From an uncultured Caryophanales bacterium (GTDB taxonomy: Bacteria; Bacillota_I; Bacilli_A; RF39; UBA660): a stretch of 14,894 bases of DNA. Both the position numbers and the translations under genes were made by a program. Below the pieces are notes generated by a model. That model did not search any database. It worked only from the letters and a program-made list of their open reading frames with translations, and was not told the origin of the DNA. The stretch covers positions 1 through 14,894 of the forward strand of contig CAMYXG010000016.1 in the NCBI GenBank assembly GCA_947303225.1. The letters run 5' to 3'. Shown here piece after piece: positions 13,939-14,894 of this stretch; position 1 is the first letter of the stretch, and every line of letters starts with the position of its first letter.

Positions 13939-14894
13939 TTACACTTTTTTCTTAGCGATAAATATACTACTACCTACTATAACAATAATAGTACCAATTA
14001 GTAATGTAATACCATTATTCCATGTCTTTGGATTTGTTATAGTATCAACTATATTTGTTTTATTATCTTCTTTATTATTTGAATTATCTTCTTTTCTAAA
14101 ACTAAATACAGGTAAACTTGCTGCATAATCATCTAATGTTTCTTCTGGAACATTATAGTTTGAATTTGATAAACTCTTATTTACATATTTACCACTAGAA
14201 ATCATATCAGAATATATTTCACTAGAAGCAATTGGCCCATTATTCAATTCATCCCATAACTCATCACTATAATCTAGCACAGTTTTTCTCATAAAATCTA
14301 CATTATCCAAGAAACTACTAGCTAATGTTGTATCTTCCTCTTTCCACTTTACAGTATTATTTACAAAAAATAAATGTGTATACTCACCCCACCAATTAAA
14401 TCCACCTCTTACATTAATGAAAGTAAAACATACTTTCTTGATTCCTGTATCAACATTTTCTAATATCAAAGGAATATATGTATAAAAGGTCCATGTAATT
14501 CCTCCAATACTTCTATCATAGAATCCCATCAATTGATGTCGTTGAAGAAAATTATTAAAATTTATTTCAGTAGGCATATGATAATACTCATATTCATTTA
14601 ACTGATAAAATTCATCAGTAAGATATGGAACATATTCCCTAAATTCAGATTCATAAGGAGCTCCATCATAAGAGCTCCAATAATACTTATGATTATAAGA
14701 ACTGAGAGTCTTATGAAAACTATTTTCATCATACTCAAAATAATATTGCTTAGTATTAGAATCATATTGTGAATCAAAATTCAAAGTACCACTTTTATCA
14801 TATAACTTAAACTTTAAATTACCCGCAACACTTTCATCTTCATCCACAAAAAATCTGTAATCAATATTTACATTATTATATACTTGTAATGCAG
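13939..14894 (-). CDS. Wall-anchored surface protein, C-terminal 317 residues (5' end beyond window)
   Basis: The frame is open to the window edge, so the start lies outside. The visible part begins ALQVYNNVNIDYRFFVDEDE, then SVAGNLKFKLYDKSGTL, a strand pattern like a Cna-B/SpaA-type repeat domain, followed by a Tyr-, Asn- and Trp-rich ectodomain of about 200 residues that I do not recognise. Near the C-terminus a hydrophilic Asn/Lys/Asp linker (KEDNSNNKEDNKTN) leads to NPKTW, a hydrophobic helix (ITLLIGTIIVIVGSSIFIA) and KKKV at the end. That is the sortase-substrate layout, with NPKTW in place of LPxTG. A TTG or GTG at 14847 inside the frame is not a credible start because coding-like sequence continues upstream. 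It lies upstream of, and in the same direction as, another surface-protein gene, separated by a terminator. Confidence 0.75.
   Translation of the reverse strand, partial: ALQVYNNVNIDYRFFVDEDESVAGNLKFKLYDKSGTLNFDSQYDSNTKQYYFEYDENSFHKTLSSYNHKYYWSSYDGAPYESEFREYVPYLTDEFYQLNEYEYYHMPTEINFNNFLQRHQLMGFYDRSIGGITWTFYTYIPLILENVDTGIKKVCFTFINVRGGFNWWGEYTHLFFVNNTVKWKEEDTTLASSFLDNVDFMRKTVLDYSDELWDELNNGPIASSEIYSDMISSGKYVNKSLSNSNYNVPEETLDDYAASLPVFSFRKEDNSNNKEDNKTNIVDTITNPKTWNNGITLLIGTIIVIVGSSIFIAKKKV

Overview
The window is strongly AT-rich with standard stop codons (TAG ends nifJ, TAA ends recG, and TGA is not needed as a sense codon). It carries a one-chain pyruvate:ferredoxin oxidoreductase, a TagG/TagH-type exporter and surface proteins with NPxT-type wall-sorting tails. 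This fits a fermentative, anaerobic, low-GC Gram-positive bacterium, probably an uncultured Bacillota/Bacilli lineage near the Mollicutes. The lineage is inferred from composition and gene content, not from a marker gene.

Layout. 1-700: a gene graveyard, with a broken, more GC-rich coding remnant (about 1-310) and AT-rich sequence holding another possible remnant. 711-900 (-): a predicted structured small RNA with its own promoter and terminator, just downstream of recG. 971-2968 (-): recG. 3115-3286 (+): a second predicted small RNA, divergent from recG, with a strong promoter and terminator. 3309-6503 (-): a tight four-gene operon: a small membrane protein, a HIT-fold protein lacking the catalytic histidine, and two unrecognised proteins. 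6603-10034 (-): nifJ (PFOR). 10118-11050 (-): a calcineurin-like/PPP-type phosphoesterase. 11154-12685 (+): a polysaccharide-export ABC transporter whose permease reading frame is cut by one in-frame amber codon, followed by its ATPase. 12711-14894 (-): two cell-surface proteins, the second cut by the window edge.

How it works together. RecG (replication-fork rescue) and PFOR (pyruvate to acetyl-CoA with reduced ferredoxin) are housekeeping genes. The exporter and the two surface proteins suggest a cell-envelope block. The four-gene operon is the least explained protein-coding part. The most unusual non-coding content is the pair of RNAs flanking recG. Both begin at their first hairpin, expose a C-rich stretch that can pair with an internal G-run, and end at a terminator. 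Promoters fall into two styles: extended -10 (TGnTATAAT) with very short leaders for recG, nifJ, the phosphoesterase and one surface gene, and -35/-10 with 17-bp spacing for the two RNAs and the exporter.
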